DNA of 64,000 bases from Pseudocolwellia sp049933045 (GCF_049933045.1 NZ_CP187926.1:620001-684000), one strand, 5' to 3'; counted from the stretch's first letter, positions 46,066-55,453 are shown. Notes: generated by a model from the letters alone, not told the origin. Numbers and translations: made by a program.

Positions 46066-47040
46066 TTAAATACCTAAGCCAGAACTTGCGTTAATCGCGT
46101 TGTCTATCGAATTATCAACCGTTAGAGCTACCGCAGTATTTATTTGCTCAGATACGTTGTTAGTAACACTTTGTTCAACAGTTTGGTTAATGCTGCTATT
46201 TACACTTTGCTCAGCAGTGGTATTGATTGCAGAACTGATAGTTGAGCCAATTGTCGAGCTAATTGTTTCAGTTATTACATTACCTACTTCAGCATTTGTA
46301 ATAGCCTCAGTGCTACTTAATAACTCTCCAGCAAGATTCGCGTTCACCGTATTATCAATCGCTTGTTCAACAATAACGCTAGTGGTTTGTTCCACACTTG
46401 ATGATAAATCATTACTTACCGCTAATGCTTGCTGGGTACTATTGGTTACTGCAAGGTTGATTTGTTCGCCGCTACTGGTGACTAAATTTTGGCCTGTTGC
46501 TATGCCCGTAGTTACGCCAGAAACCAATGTTTCTTGTATCATTGTTTGGCTTTCATCTAACTTAGTTTGTAGCTGCTCACCTGTTTTAGTTAGCGTGTCA
46601 GTAAACAGTGCTGTATCAACCGACATTGAAGCTTCGCTGCTTGTATCGCTATTCGTTTCGCTGCTACTTTCAGTATCCGTACTTGCTGTGTTTGTGTTTT
46701 CTTCTGACTCAGGTTCTACTTCTTCAGCATTTGATTCTGTACTTGTTTCTGAATCGCTAGCATTTGAAGCTTCGGTGTTTGAAGTATTAGCGTTTGAAGC
46801 GACTGTCGCATCACTTTCTGTTTCAGCCGATTGTTCAGCTTGTGTTGATGCTTCTTGCCCTGATGATGCACTTGCCGTTGTTTGTGTATTTGATGATGTT
46901 TCTACACTTGCTTGCTCAGCTTCATATTCAACTTGAGCATTCGAATTTGTAGAAAAAGCGATGTTTGCTTCTGTGTTTGCGAATGCTGATGTTGCTAATG
47001 CACATGAAATGTATAAAGCCGTTTTAGTTAAGTTCATCAT
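46066..47040 (-). CDS. Secreted low-complexity Ser/Thr/Glu-rich repeat protein
   Basis: 324 aa. The signal peptide ends SAFANTEA. Residues about 40-140 are almost only Ser, Thr, Asn, Glu, Ala and Asp. Residues 145-324 are helical heptad-like repeats rich in Asn, Thr and Val (SSINQTVEQSVTNNVSEQIN). There are no cysteines after the signal. Such composition fits a cell-surface or matrix fibre. A long antisense frame exists only because of the skewed composition. An ECF-type promoter lies upstream and an outer-membrane barrel gene downstream. Confidence 0.7.
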   Translation of the reverse strand: MMNLTKTALYISCALATSAFANTEANIAFSTNSNAQVEYEAEQASVETSSNTQTTASASSGQEASTQAEQSAETESDATVASNANTSNTEASNASDSETSTESNAEEVEPESEENTNTASTDTESSSETNSDTSSEASMSVDTALFTDTLTKTGEQLQTKLDESQTMIQETLVSGVTTGIATGQNLVTSSGEQINLAVTNSTQQALAVSNDLSSSVEQTTSVIVEQAIDNTVNANLAGELLSSTEAITNAEVGNVITETISSTIGSTISSAINTTAEQSVNSSINQTVEQSVTNNVSEQINTAVALTVDNSIDNAINASSGLGI

Positions 47041-47081
47041 AATTATTTCCTTAAAGAGTATTTTTTAGTAAGTTCACTAAG

Positions 47082-47109
47082 GTAACGATTGATGAAGGCG
47101 GTTTATTCC
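47082..47109 (-). promoter_or_regulatory. ECF-type promoter of the secreted protein/barrel operon
   Basis: On the minus strand GGAATAAAC (47109-47101), 13 bases, CGTTAC (47087-47082), about 42 bases before the ATG. The nine-base -35 element is identical to that of the sigma operon at 42586. Confidence 0.5.
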
Positions 47110-47457
47110 AAATTATTTTGATTAATTTCACGTTTTATTTATATTTTTTTAATTTGTTGTTTATAAAGGGAAATTTAATTGTTTTTATTTTTAGGTTTTA
47201 TAAGGAATAACGGAATACTTTAGAAATAATTGAGTTTATATCAACGTTTTTACCTTAATAGCTACCTGTTAACGTGTTTGCTTGTGAAGTGATGAGCACT
47301 TTTACTTTATTTATATCTTAAATTTGTTTTAGTTAAATCGACATTAAAGTAGCTAGAAGGACTATACTGTTACTATTGTATAAAAAAACTTCATGCTTAA
47401 TTTAAAAACCTTATATTACCGACTATTGATTGCAATGCTTTAATAACAGCGTATCAT

Positions 47458-47473
47458 GCGCGGTTTTCCGCGC
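47458..47473 (+). other. GC-rich hairpin upstream of 47539
   Basis: GCGCGG, TTTT loop, CCGCGC: a perfect six-GC-pair stem in very AT-rich DNA, 65 bases before the start codon. It could be a 5'-UTR structure or the terminator of a small transcript; a T-rich stretch follows. Confidence 0.5.
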
Positions 47474-47538
47474 CGTTTTCGGTTTTTATGAGTTAATAAA
47501 TGCTGGCGATATTCACAAATTAGAGTTTATAAAATTTA

Positions 47539-48819
47539 ATGAAAAAACTGCTGTCTTTACCTGTAAATATGTCTTTGTCTGAAGCTGAAAATCAGATTTA
47601 TCAAAACTTTCTCAAATATGTTCCACCGCTAAGTTTAAACTTAATGGCGGTTAAAGTTGAAAATAGACCCGATGACTTTTTAGGTTGGTGTGGCGAGTTA
47701 ATTCGCTTATGCCGCGATGACCTGAATATGGACTTAATGGAAGATGAACAGCTTGTACCATTAAAAAAACTTCAAGGTGTATTAGAAACAGGCTTTACCA
47801 CTAGCCAATTCAAAATGGCTCGTATAGCGCCATGGCCAATATTTTTAGGCTTTGTTGAACAACAAAATACTCTACATGCATTAGATGAACGTTTACGTTT
47901 GTTAAACTATGTTGATACGCTTCGTGAACAACCGTTAGCTGAATTACCGATTGAAGACCGCTTAGTCTTTGCTGGTAAACACACTAGTGATCACGACTAC
48001 AGTGTTTATAACTTCGATGTTGAATGGTTTGCTAGCACGAAAGGTGCAAAAGTTTTTCATATATTACTAGAGCAATCACCTGAGAAGTTTGATGCGGCAT
48101 TAGCTCATATCCCATTAACGGGTGATGTGAACGACGACCAATACCAAAAGTTTGTTGAAGCATATAAAGCGATTTTTGCTGAATACACACCTGACAAACC
48201 ACAGAGCAATACCCCACCATTAGCTGCTGCAACACGTTTGTTGGCTATGCGCAGACCTGATCAATTTATTGCATTAAACAACAATAAAATTGATATTATG
48301 TGTCAGGGTTTATCTATTGCCAAATTTAAGAATACTGACTTTACTTCATACTGGAATGACGCTATTGGTACATTACGTACTTTTGCTTGGTGGAATCAAG
48401 AAGAGCCAGCGATTGTTGAGACTTCTTCTAAAGTTGAGGTGGAAACAACGGCATCAGAAAGTGATGAAGTTAGTGCCGAAGCAGGCGTTAGTGAAGAGAA
48501 AAGTGAAGGCAGTCGTAAACATGCCATATGGAAAAATCGTGCAGTATTAATCGATTTATTTCTATTTGCAGATGTCGATCTAGCTGCAAACTCAAACTAT
48601 GTTCGTGCAAAAGATAAAGCTAACAATGCTTCTACAAAATCTAAAGCTGCACCTAAAAGACGCGGTAAAGAAACGGCTGAAATGTTGGTAGACAAAGCAC
48701 TTGTCGCTGAAGATCTTCCTGAATACATGCAAGGCAAACGTGATACTTTGATCAATCAAGTTAAAGCCGGCAAAAGTGTTGAGCAAGCTATTGGCTTGAT
48801 GCGCGCTATTTTCGGTTAG
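47539..48819 (+). CDS. Conserved-looking protein of unknown function
   Basis: 426 aa, soluble. The N-terminal 280 residues are helical with motifs such as DDFLGWCGELIRLCRDDLNMDLMEDEQ and the later AATRLLAMRRPDQFIALNN and YWNDAIGTLRTFAWWN. A Glu/Ser-rich linker (300-325) follows, then a Lys/Arg-rich tail with RRGKETAEMLVDKALVAEDLPEYMQGKR, which may bind nucleic acid. I do not recognise the family. It is a single gene ending at a strong terminator. Confidence 0.7.
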   Translation: MKKLLSLPVNMSLSEAENQIYQNFLKYVPPLSLNLMAVKVENRPDDFLGWCGELIRLCRDDLNMDLMEDEQLVPLKKLQGVLETGFTTSQFKMARIAPWPIFLGFVEQQNTLHALDERLRLLNYVDTLREQPLAELPIEDRLVFAGKHTSDHDYSVYNFDVEWFASTKGAKVFHILLEQSPEKFDAALAHIPLTGDVNDDQYQKFVEAYKAIFAEYTPDKPQSNTPPLAAATRLLAMRRPDQFIALNNNKIDIMCQGLSIAKFKNTDFTSYWNDAIGTLRTFAWWNQEEPAIVETSSKVEVETTASESDEVSAEAGVSEEKSEGSRKHAIWKNRAVLIDLFLFADVDLAANSNYVRAKDKANNASTKSKAAPKRRGKETAEMLVDKALVAEDLPEYMQGKRDTLINQVKAGKSVEQAIGLMRAIFG

Positions 48820-48835
48820 TTTTAAACTGGTTATT

Positions 48836-48880
48836 ACCTTTGTTATGTCGATTAAGCACATAACAAAGGTTCCATTTTTT
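48836..48880 (+). terminator. Terminator of the 47539 gene
   Basis: Perfect 13-bp stem ACCTTTGTTATGT (48836-48848) with 48858-48870, nine-base loop, then a T-rich tail. Confidence 0.85.
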
Positions 48881-49039
48881 ACATGCGCTTATATGCGTTC
48901 AAAAATTCACAATAAACTTCTGCTCCGTTACAAATAAAAATCTCCGCTAAGTCGCTTTTTACTATTATAATCGACGAATAAAACACTCTGTTTTTAAATT
49001 ATTACTTTCAAATCACTTGTAGCACGGAAAAAATAAATC

Positions 49040-50749
49040 ATGCGAGTAGCCGTTACGCAGTATGCCACGTCGTTAAATATCGAAGAAAATCTAGCGACTT
49101 GTATTCGAATAATCACTCAAGCTGCAAGCTGTAAACCTGATGTTATTGTACTTCCTGCCTTTTGTAATACTCAGCAAGTGATTGACCAAAATGATAAACA
49201 ACTGAGCGAGCACGAAAGTGCCTTTGTTCAAGCTTTATCTGAGCAAGCTAAGCAGCATGAATGTTATTTAGTTGCTCACCTTAACTTACAGCCAAGCCAA
49301 GTTGATGATGTAAACTTAGCTGATACAGTTGACAAACTTAAGCACAGCGGTACTTCTTGTTTAATCTCACCATCTGGAGAGCTTATTGAACAGGGAACTG
49401 AAATTTTAACTACACCGCAAGCAAAGCTTGGGCTTTTAGCTAATGACGATATTCTAACGTTTGAACCAGCTCGAAGTTTAGCTTTAGCGGGTGCTGAATT
49501 ATTATGTTATTCCCATCGTTCATTTTCGTTAGATCAAAGTAATATTCACGCTCCTACTAGAGCTTGTGAAAATAAAGTGTTTTTAGCGTTGTCTAATCAA
49601 ATAGGACCGCTTGTTGATGAGGGTCTACAAGCTGAAAACTCTATTCCAGAACAACATTTTAATGGCGTAGGTCAAAGTCAAATAATCTCACCAAACGGTA
49701 AAATACTGGCTAAGTTAGATCACAATGAAGAAGGTTTTACCTTTGCTGATATCCTTTTTAATACTGTTCAAATAGAAGAAGACAAAGGTAATAACAAACT
49801 TCGTCCAGATGGTAGCGACATCTTCAAACAACGTCGTCCTGAACTTTATCAACAGTCTATTTCTACTGGTTTTACTGATAACTCAGTAAGCGTCACTGAA
49901 CCTGAAAACACAGTGCCAGAAACTGTTAATGTCGCTTTGTTTGCTACTTATAAAACGACTGAGCAAGCGATCGAAGATGTATGTTTTTATATTGAAAATA
50001 ACCTAAGTGATATTATTCAATTACCTGAATTGTTCTTTATTGAAGATAAAATTATTACTCATGATCCTAAACAGTTAGCTGAACTTGAAGTGATAAGTCA
50101 GCAAATTATAGAACGTGTGAGTGCAGAACTAAGACCGCATCAATATGTATGCACAAGCTTAATTATTGATGGTTCTCACCAAGGTGTGATTATTAGCGAA
50201 CAAGGTGCATTTGCCACTCAGCAGCAATTACATTTTTGTGAACGTTATAAATGGACGCCATTAGGTAACAAATTAAACATAATAGAATTATCGTTAGAGC
50301 AAGGTAATATAACACTGGCAATATTAACGGCAGACGATGCAAACATAGCTGAAATAGTAAATGTTGCCGTTCTAAATAAAGTGCATCTATTGTTAGTGCC
50401 TTTTGATATTCAAGAGCCGAGTGAAGTTGAGTTTAGTTTGTTGTCGAGAGCTGCAGAGCATAGGATTTGTATTGTGGCGTCTAGTCGCGAGAAAGACTTT
50501 GCCAGTAAAGAAGTTGCTACCGTCAACACAAATACTAAAAACCAGAATCAAAATAAAAAGAAAGTTAAGCCACAAAAGTCGACAGGTTTGGTCGCTGATT
50601 TACTCAGTCGTGAAGCTTTAAATTCTCATCTTAGTACAGCTCATAATTCGCGTAAATTTTCTGGTTATATTAATCAACCTTTGGTTAAGCATCAGCATGG
50701 TAAAATCACTAAATCTCTTATTCATCCTAGAGCGGCTTGCGAAAAATAG
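49040..50749 (+). CDS. Tandem nitrilase-fold protein, probably inactive
   Basis: 569 aa built from two carbon-nitrogen hydrolase domains (about 1-265 and 305-500). In domain 1 the catalytic Glu is Ala40 (IVLPAFCN for the usual LPE) and the Cys position is Asn135 (GLLANDDILTFEPARSLALAGAELL). In domain 2 the Glu is kept (QLPELFF) but the Cys is Thr (LAILTADDANIAEI). No domain has a full Glu-Lys-Cys triad, so it should not hydrolyse amides and may bind a ligand or partner. The C-terminus is basic (KNQNQNKKKVKPQKS). Neither neighbour suggests a pathway. Confidence 0.75.
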   Translation: MRVAVTQYATSLNIEENLATCIRIITQAASCKPDVIVLPAFCNTQQVIDQNDKQLSEHESAFVQALSEQAKQHECYLVAHLNLQPSQVDDVNLADTVDKLKHSGTSCLISPSGELIEQGTEILTTPQAKLGLLANDDILTFEPARSLALAGAELLCYSHRSFSLDQSNIHAPTRACENKVFLALSNQIGPLVDEGLQAENSIPEQHFNGVGQSQIISPNGKILAKLDHNEEGFTFADILFNTVQIEEDKGNNKLRPDGSDIFKQRRPELYQQSISTGFTDNSVSVTEPENTVPETVNVALFATYKTTEQAIEDVCFYIENNLSDIIQLPELFFIEDKIITHDPKQLAELEVISQQIIERVSAELRPHQYVCTSLIIDGSHQGVIISEQGAFATQQQLHFCERYKWTPLGNKLNIIELSLEQGNITLAILTADDANIAEIVNVAVLNKVHLLLVPFDIQEPSEVEFSLLSRAAEHRICIVASSREKDFASKEVATVNTNTKNQNQNKKKVKPQKSTGLVADLLSREALNSHLSTAHNSRKFSGYINQPLVKHQHGKITKSLIHPRAACEK

Positions 50750-51113
50750 ACGGTAAAGCTTCTTACTTATTTTATTCATAAATTTATAACAGAAGCTAAA
50801 TTTATGAATAATCTAAATCTCTCATTTTAATGCTTAAACAGCTCATTCATTGTTAGTATTTTTATAAGTTCATCAACTACATTAAAAACGAGTTTTAGTT
50901 TTTTAAATGATTAAAGAACATAAATATTGAACTACGTTTTTTATGAGAATAATTATTTATAATTATATTTCAGCTGCTTATCCTTACTTGTTGGTGGCTT
51001 TAGAAACTTCTAATGTTAATTTCCAACACCATCCTAAATACCTTTATAAGCTCCCTAAAACTCTCCAACTTGTATTATCTGGTTTTTTCATCATTTAAAA
51101 ACATTTTATTACA
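50750..51113. other. Intergenic region before the third receptor
   Basis: AT-rich. A perfect 15-bp dyad (50772-50786 with 50797-50811), loop 10 bases, may end the nitrilase-like transcript although it lacks a T run. The rest shows nothing until the Pho-box-like sites. Confidence 0.5.
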
Positions 51114-51158
51114 TTGTCTTATCTCTGAAATATTAATGTCATTTTTCTCGTTTATGGT
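51114..51158 (+). promoter_or_regulatory. Pho-box-like promoter of the receptor/phosphatase operon
   Basis: Three heptamers spaced exactly 11 bases apart: TTGTCTT (51114), CTGAAAT (51125) and ATGTCAT (51136-51142), matching 5, 5 and 6 of 7 consensus bases. Ten bases after the last is a -10-like TATGGT at 51153-51158. Same design as at 3193 and 17301. The phosphatase in the operon supports PhoB control, which is still inferred. Confidence 0.55.
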
Positions 51159-51245
51159 AGCGCCATTAAAATAATAAATTAAATGCATATAGCTAAAAAG
51201 TTAACTATGCACTTTTATAAAAAACATAAAATAACGAGAGAAAAC

Positions 51246-54041
51246 ATGAAAAAGCAGTCCTCACTAGGTAAGTTAACATTACTCAATACCGCTTTAATCA
51301 GTGCATTAGCTTTCACGTCACTTGATTCACTAGCAGAAACCGATGTTTCAGGTCGTATAACAGACTCACAAAATAGCGTTTACTTTGAAGGCGCTCAAAT
51401 CAAAATTGAAGAATTAAATTTAACTACGGTAAGTAAGCGAGATGGTTCGTTTCATTTTGATAACCTTCCCGAAGGTAAATACACGCTAGTTATTCGCTAT
51501 ATTGGCGTACCTGAAGTACGTAAAACTTTGGTAGTAACTGCTGAATCACAACAAACAAAAAATTATGTAATTGGTGCTGACACTCGAAGCATGGCTAACG
51601 TGATTGTTTATGGTCAACGAGCAGGTCAAGCAGGTGCGTTAAACCAACAGAAAAATGCTAACCGTTTAGTTTCTGTTGTTAGTGCTGACTCTATTGGACA
51701 ATTACCTGATCAAAATGCTGCTGAAGCGTTACAACGTTTACCGGGTTTATCGATTCAACGTGACCAAGGCGAAGGACGCTTTGTAGCGATTCGCGGTATC
51801 GATCCTAACTTAAACAACGTAACCATTAACGGTCTTAACGTTCCATCGCCTGAAGCTGGTGTACGAAGTGTAGCAATGGATGTTATTCCTAGTGAACTGA
51901 TTTCAAGTTTAGAAGTGAGCAAAACCGTAACTTCAGACATGGACGCTAATGCCGTTGGTGGTTCAATTGAAGTAAAAAGCTTAAGTGCATTTGACCGAGA
52001 AGGGCGCTCGTACAGCTTGAATGTTCAAGGTTCATATAATGAGCAAGTAAGTGAAGCAAGCCCTAAAGTTTCAGGTAGCTTTTCAGATGTATTTGTTCTT
52101 GATGGTGGTAGTCAATTAGGTGTTGCGGGTGCATTGTCTTGGTTCAAGCGTGAATTCGGTTCAGAAAACTCTGAAACCGATGGTGGCTGGAGTGATATCG
52201 AAGTTGAAGATGCAGCAACGGGTGGCGACGTAGAAATATTTGGCGCTGAAGAAATTGAACAACGCTCATACAAAATTGAGCGTGAAAGATTTGGTGCCGC
52301 TTTAAACTTAGATTTACACGTAACGCCAACAGACAAATACTACTTACGCAGCTTCTACAGCAAGTTCTCTGATGATGAATACCGTTTACGTAATCAATAT
52401 AAGTTTGATAAAGGCGCAGTTGATTTAACCTCATTAACGGATAATTCTGCACAATATATTGATGCAGAGATGGAACGCGATACAAAAGACAGATACGAAA
52501 GCCAAGAAATACTTTCGGTTGTTACCGGTGGTGAAAATCAATTAGGCGACTTGTTTGTTGAGTATCAACTAGGGTATTCAAAATCGACAGAAGAAGAGCC
52601 TGATCGTCTTGATATTACTTTTGCAGGCGAAGACTTTGCTTTAGGTTACTTATCGTCAGGCGAAATTCCGCAATTAACACAATCAGCAGATGCTCAAAAT
52701 TTAGCTAACTTCGAACTAGATGAAGTGCTTTATGCAAACAACCTAACTGAAGACGAAGAAACCAGCTTTAAACTTGATATTACCAAAGACTTTGTTTGGA
52801 ATAATTACAATGGCGCATTTAAGTTTGGTGGAAAATACCGTAGCCGTGAAAAATTCAATGATGTAAATACGAGTATTTATGATGGTGGATTTGACGATGT
52901 AACCGCTGACGCATTTAGCACAGGCGAAGTGGATTACAGTTTAGGTAACTTTGGCGAAGGTTTGTCACGCGATGGTTTAGCTGATTATGTTAATGCCAAT
53001 AAATCAAACTTTGAATTAAATTCATTAGAGTCTGACATTGAAAGCCAAGGCAATACATACAAGAGTAAAGAAGATGTTTTAGCCCTTTATGCCATGGTAA
53101 CGTTAGACATTGAAAAATGGCAAATTGTTGCTGGTTTACGCTACGAAGATACAAGTTTTGAAACATCAGGCAACAAGGTTGAGCTAATTGCTGACGAAGT
53201 AACAGATACTGAAATTGTAGACATTTCTACTTGGAACGTTTCAAAAGACTACGATTACTTACTGCCTAGCTTAAACGTTAAATATAACGCTAGCGAAAAA
53301 CTATTAATGCGCTTTGCATACACGCAAACCATTGCACGACCAACTTTTGGTGATTCAGCAGCATTTCAATTAATTGAAACTGAGTCTAGCCTTGATGACG
53401 GTGTCGTTGAAATAGAACGTAAAGCTGAAGTAGGAAACCCAGATTTAGACCCTTACGAATCACAAAACTTAGATTTTTCAGTTGAATACTACCCTGGACA
53501 TATCGGTGTTTTATCAGCTGGCTTATTTTATAAAGATATCGACAACTTTATTATTGAAAGCGAAGTGCAAGACAATGGTCAGTGGGACGGGTTTGAAGAA
53601 GTTATTCAATCGGTAAATGGCGGAAGTGCTTCATTAACAGGCGTAGAATTAGCTTGGAATAAAACTTTTGATTCAGGTTTATTATTAGGTGCTAACGGAA
53701 CATTTGTTGATGCAGATGACAAACTACCTAATCAGTCAGACACTATTGGTAACTTAATGATTGGTTTTGAAAATAATAGCTTTAGCACACGATTAAGTGC
53801 GAGTTATAAGAGTAAAACTTTCCAATTTGAAGACAATGACATTGCGGTTTATGAAGGCGACCACACACAAATCGATTTCAGCAGTAAATATCATTATTCA
53901 GATAATATACAGTTTTACTTTAATGCGAGTAACCTTACCGATGAAGCGCTTTACTTATATCACGGTAATAAACAATATAACTATCAGTATGAACAATACG
54001 GTAGAACATTTGAGTTAGGTGTATCTATCACATCATTCTAG
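51246..54041 (+). CDS. TonB-dependent receptor with N-terminal carboxypeptidase-regulatory-like domain
   Basis: 931 aa from the ATG at 51246, which gives a proper signal peptide (LNTALISALAFTSLDSLAE) and has a GAGAG-like SD; a longer frame from 51183 does not. Residues about 35-110 form a beta-sandwich (ISDSQNS... VTAES) of the CarboxypepD_reg type. The plug follows with DQNAAEALQRLPGLSIQRDQGEG, RGIDPNLNNVTINGLNV and GGSIEVKSLS. The long barrel ends RTFELGVSITSF with a terminal Phe. Receptors of this class often accompany secreted phosphatases or phytases, and a phosphatase gene lies downstream. Confidence 0.9.
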   Translation: MKKQSSLGKLTLLNTALISALAFTSLDSLAETDVSGRITDSQNSVYFEGAQIKIEELNLTTVSKRDGSFHFDNLPEGKYTLVIRYIGVPEVRKTLVVTAESQQTKNYVIGADTRSMANVIVYGQRAGQAGALNQQKNANRLVSVVSADSIGQLPDQNAAEALQRLPGLSIQRDQGEGRFVAIRGIDPNLNNVTINGLNVPSPEAGVRSVAMDVIPSELISSLEVSKTVTSDMDANAVGGSIEVKSLSAFDREGRSYSLNVQGSYNEQVSEASPKVSGSFSDVFVLDGGSQLGVAGALSWFKREFGSENSETDGGWSDIEVEDAATGGDVEIFGAEEIEQRSYKIERERFGAALNLDLHVTPTDKYYLRSFYSKFSDDEYRLRNQYKFDKGAVDLTSLTDNSAQYIDAEMERDTKDRYESQEILSVVTGGENQLGDLFVEYQLGYSKSTEEEPDRLDITFAGEDFALGYLSSGEIPQLTQSADAQNLANFELDEVLYANNLTEDEETSFKLDITKDFVWNNYNGAFKFGGKYRSREKFNDVNTSIYDGGFDDVTADAFSTGEVDYSLGNFGEGLSRDGLADYVNANKSNFELNSLESDIESQGNTYKSKEDVLALYAMVTLDIEKWQIVAGLRYEDTSFETSGNKVELIADEVTDTEIVDISTWNVSKDYDYLLPSLNVKYNASEKLLMRFAYTQTIARPTFGDSAAFQLIETESSLDDGVVEIERKAEVGNPDLDPYESQNLDFSVEYYPGHIGVLSAGLFYKDIDNFIIESEVQDNGQWDGFEEVIQSVNGGSASLTGVELAWNKTFDSGLLLGANGTFVDADDKLPNQSDTIGNLMIGFENNSFSTRLSASYKSKTFQFEDNDIAVYEGDHTQIDFSSKYHYSDNIQFYFNASNLTDEALYLYHGNKQYNYQYEQYGRTFELGVSITSF

Positions 54042-54072
54042 ATATAACTCATTTAAATTAAATACTTAAATC

Positions 54073-54109
54073 AAACGTACTGTAATAATTTTATTGCAGT
54101 ACGTTTTTT
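54073..54109 (+). terminator. Intra-operon terminator between receptor and phosphatase
   Basis: 10-bp stem AAACGTACTG (54073-54082) with 54097-54106 and a T run, ending 13 bases before the phosphatase ATG. It may lower phosphatase expression. Confidence 0.75.
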
Positions 54110-54121
54110 CGGATAAATAAT

Positions 54122-55453
54122 ATGAAACATAACTTTACTTTATATACTTCAATTTTAATGGCTTGTGGTGCTATGGCTTGTAGTCAGTTATCAACAACTG
54201 ATAAGCAAACAACTCAAGCTGACTTAAGCGATAAATCATCATCAGGTAAGTCTGTAAACATCTCGTTTTTAGCTTTTGGCGATGGCGGTTATCATCCTGA
54301 CTACCCAAAAATCAAACACATTAAAAAGCCGAGAAACAAAGAAGAGTTTATTGAAAAAGAACGCGAAGATTGGCTTGAAGATTTTCGTCCAATTGAAGAG
54401 TTTGATCACGCACCTATCTACATTTACCCAAACACCGAAACAGCAACAGAAGACACAGGTGCTGGCGTTGTTGGTTTAGCTATGGCTGAAGTATGTATGC
54501 TACGCCCTTGTGAGTTTGCTATTCAGCTTGGCGATAACATTTACCCTGACGGCGCTGACGCTAATGACGGTAAAGACGATCAAAAGCGTATGGACGATCT
54601 TATTTTAAAACCGTTACAACCGCTTATTGATAACAATAACGACATTATGATTTATTCAGCTTTAGGTAATCATGACTGGAAATCATCACGTAAAGGCGTA
54701 GCGTTACAAACCGAATGGATGAAAAACCAACCTAATTTTTACTTAGGTGAAAAAGGTTACTACCAATATAAAGTAGGAGAGCAGGGCAACGATGTTGAGT
54801 TTTTTGTACTCGACACCAACATGTTACTTTCAGCTCAGCCAATTTACGAAGTACCGTTAAATGCTGATGGTAGTGAAATGGAGCTTGAACAAGCAAAACT
54901 ACAAAAGAAAGGTGAGCTTGAATATGCAGAACCTCACGAAAACCCAGTAAAAGGTGAAAACCTTACACAATTAGCATGGTTGAAACACGGCTTAGAAAAT
55001 TCAACAGCTAAATGGAAAGTGGTTTATGGCCATCATATTCTTTGGTCTATTGGTGGTACTAAATACAGCGAAGGTCATGTATTACGTGAACTCATTATGC
55101 CGACATTATGTGAAAATGCTGATGCCTATATTGCAGGGCATGAACATGACTTAGAACTACTTACTGATGATTGTTCTGTTTACGGACACGCTGATAAGCC
55201 ACCATTACCATTAATTATAAGTGGTGCAGCATCTAAAATGCGTGGTAAACACACGCCGTTTTCTCAGTGGCAAGAAAAGCGCTACCCAGAATACGATTTA
55301 GTATGGTCTAAAAGTTTTGTATGGGGATTTGCTCATATCACTTTAGATAATGAAAACGATAGCTTAAATGTTGATTACTTTACAACGCCAAGAGATCAAT
55401 CAGGTAAAGTCGTAAATGAAGAAAGCTTTAGTTTTAAAAAGCGAACAGATTAA
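54122..55453 (+). CDS. Secreted lipoprotein metallophosphoesterase (purple-acid-phosphatase-like)
   Basis: 443 aa. The signal ends in GAMACSQL, a lipobox. All calcineurin-type metal motifs are present: FGDGGYH (about 54), QLGDNIYPDG (about 138), ALGNHDWKSS (about 182), YGHHILWS (about 302) and AGHEHDLELL (about 340). It should release phosphate from organic esters at the cell surface or in the periplasm. It follows the 51246 receptor, which may import the product or bind the substrate. A TTT-rich SD is weak. Confidence 0.88.
   Translation: MKHNFTLYTSILMACGAMACSQLSTTDKQTTQADLSDKSSSGKSVNISFLAFGDGGYHPDYPKIKHIKKPRNKEEFIEKEREDWLEDFRPIEEFDHAPIYIYPNTETATEDTGAGVVGLAMAEVCMLRPCEFAIQLGDNIYPDGADANDGKDDQKRMDDLILKPLQPLIDNNNDIMIYSALGNHDWKSSRKGVALQTEWMKNQPNFYLGEKGYYQYKVGEQGNDVEFFVLDTNMLLSAQPIYEVPLNADGSEMELEQAKLQKKGELEYAEPHENPVKGENLTQLAWLKHGLENSTAKWKVVYGHHILWSIGGTKYSEGHVLRELIMPTLCENADAYIAGHEHDLELLTDDCSVYGHADKPPLPLIISGAASKMRGKHTPFSQWQEKRYPEYDLVWSKSFVWGFAHITLDNENDSLNVDYFTTPRDQSGKVVNEESFSFKKRTD

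Larger units (their letters stand above)
47041..47538. other. Divergent intergenic region with ECF-type promoter and GC-rich hairpin
   Basis: About 500 AT-rich bases between the secreted protein gene (-) and the unknown gene at 47539 (+). It holds the GGAATAAAC element at 47101-47109 and, near the other end, the GC-rich hairpin at 47458-47473. No gene seen. Confidence 0.5.

Noticed and set aside
46100..46936. Long plus-strand ORF (278 codons) opposite the secreted repeat protein
   Set aside because: It is antisense to a low-complexity Ser/Thr-rich gene; codon bias alone keeps it open. No SD and no sensible protein composition.
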